In this document: one piece after another, positions 5,513 through 6,178 of the stretch
How positions within the stretch are numbered: position 1 is the first letter of the stretch
Layout: every line of letters starts with the position of its first letter
Assembly: GCA_045604705.1 (NCBI GenBank)
Contig: JAZUOO010000033.1
Coordinates: 1 to 6,178 of the forward strand
DNA length: 6,178 nt
Source: SIG622 sp045604705
Lineage (GTDB): Bacteria > Bacillota > Clostridia > Oscillospirales > CAG-382
Direction: 5' to 3'
The notes under the pieces: generated by a model
Database searches by the model: none
The model's input: the letters and a program-made list of their open reading frames with translations, nothing else
What the model was told of the DNA's origin: nothing
Made by a program: the position numbers and the translations under genes

Positions 5513-6178
5513 ACTTCTCTCCAATAACATTAAGTGCATAACTATTCAAAATGTTTTCAGGCAAACTATGCATTGTTGTTACATTATATCTATTAGTATA
5601 ATTGGTAGCATATTTTTTTGCATCACTATATGTAAATGAATGATTCAAAAACACTTTTTTAAACTGACTTTCCGCATTATTTGGAATAATCGCGCCGTTA
5701 AAACCAAGATAACTCATATAATATCCAACATTCATACCATTGTCAAGAGTACCTTTACTCAAAGATGCATAAGTCCTCTGAACACAATTATCAAATATGA
5801 GATCATATGACTTGTTTTTGCCTTGAAAGACATAATCTCCATAATCAGTAGACTCCGCAGCTATTCCAGAACTTTCAGCAGCATCGCTAACATCTTTATA
5901 TGCAGCATGCAGAGATGCAGTAAAATCCCCTACTATATAGGTTGCACCTTCATAGATTGACACTATTTCAGTATAATCATTAGTCGCAATCAAATCATTT
6001 AAAGCATAATTAAAATTATCAAGAGAAGATAGGGTTGAAATCAATTGTCCATCTCTTAAGTACACCTTTGGAATATGGATTACAGCAACTGCTTTGTTAC
6101 CCCAGTAAGTATAATACCATTCACTATACTCATCCTGATATAGTGCCGATGTGTGACCATACTCTTTAGCAGAGTCGT
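5511..6178 (-). CDS. C-terminal part of a probable RHS-associated toxin/effector tip with a permuted papain-like (NlpC/P60-like) pattern, 5' end outside the window
   Basis: The - strand frame is open from the right edge to TAA at 5511-5513, giving 221 residues. A GTG at 6063-6065 is a possible start, but the same protein clearly continues upstream, so the gene enters from outside. Near the start of the visible part is GHTSALYQDEYSEWYYTYWG (7-26), and much later YDLIFDNCVQRTYASL with Cys131 after an Asn. A His in a 'GHxx' strand before an 'NC' helix is the order seen in circularly permuted papain-like folds, whose members include peptidases, amidases and acyltransferases. Between them VGDFTASLHAAYKD resembles the linker helix of similar RHS tips. 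No transmembrane segment is evident. An RHS core remnant lies just downstream on the same strand, supporting an RHS toxin-tip identity. The core of this protein would be beyond the window. The catalytic claim and the toxin role are inferences. Confidence 0.6.
   Translation of the reverse strand, partial: DSAKEYGHTSALYQDEYSEWYYTYWGNKAVAVIHIPKVYLRDGQLISTLSSLDNFNYALNDLIATNDYTEIVSIYEGATYIVGDFTASLHAAYKDVSDAAESSGIAAESTDYGDYVFQGKNKSYDLIFDNCVQRTYASLSKGTLDNGMNVGYYMSYLGFNGAIIPNNAESQFKKVFLNHSFTYSDAKKYATNYTNRYNVTTMHSLPENILNSYALNVIGEK

Noticed and set aside
1..6178. CRISPR array, tRNA, rRNA or complete insertion sequence
   Set aside because: No regularly spaced repeats, cloverleaf-like segments, rRNA-like stretches or transposase frames were seen on either strand.

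Overview
The window looks like chromosomal DNA of a low-to-moderate GC Gram-positive anaerobe, most likely a gut Clostridia (Ruminococcus/Oscillospiraceae-like). The grounds are strong AAAGGAG-type ribosome binding sites, a short lipoprotein signal on a substrate-binding protein, a YitT/DUF2179 membrane protein, a Clostridia-type small helical protein and a Firmicutes-style RHS core. The taxon is an inference; no rRNA or other marker gene is present.

Layout. On the + strand, 1-570 is the 3' end of a probable beta-propeller protein, followed after 19 bases by a PstS-like substrate-binding lipoprotein (590-1516). These two look like one transcript, closed by a hairpin terminator at 1525-1565. 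Facing it on the - strand is tspO (1560-2036), whose last bases lie under the T-tract of that terminator. The 384-base gap 2037-2420 holds no convincing gene. It has a candidate pair of overlapping divergent promoters (2105-2154) and a nested set of inverted repeats (2196-2302) that would lie in the 5' leader of the next gene. That gene is a YitT-family membrane protein with a C-terminal DUF2179 domain (2421-3266). A perfect 16-base palindrome touching a TATAAT box (3272-3294) then precedes a divergent alanine dehydrogenase-like gene (3326-4492). A shared hairpin terminator (4554-4581) separates it from a convergent - strand gene for a 144-residue helical, ferritin-like protein (4643-5077).

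The right end (5177-6178, - strand) is accessory DNA. It carries the 3' end of a reading frame with a His...Asn-Cys pattern suggestive of a permuted papain-like/NlpC-P60-like fold (5511 to beyond 6178). Just downstream, after 61 AT-rich bases, lies a start-less 90-codon fragment of an RHS repeat-associated core domain (5177-5449). This is the arrangement expected of an RHS polymorphic-toxin locus with an interchangeable C-terminal tip followed by a displaced 'orphan' core remnant. No immunity gene is recognisable between the two.

The genes in the left two thirds (solute binding, TspO, YitT, alanine dehydrogenase) have no obvious shared pathway and look like separate transcription units. The RHS locus is the most interesting part. 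The leader structure upstream of yitT and the palindrome upstream of the dehydrogenase are the main unexplained regulatory candidates.
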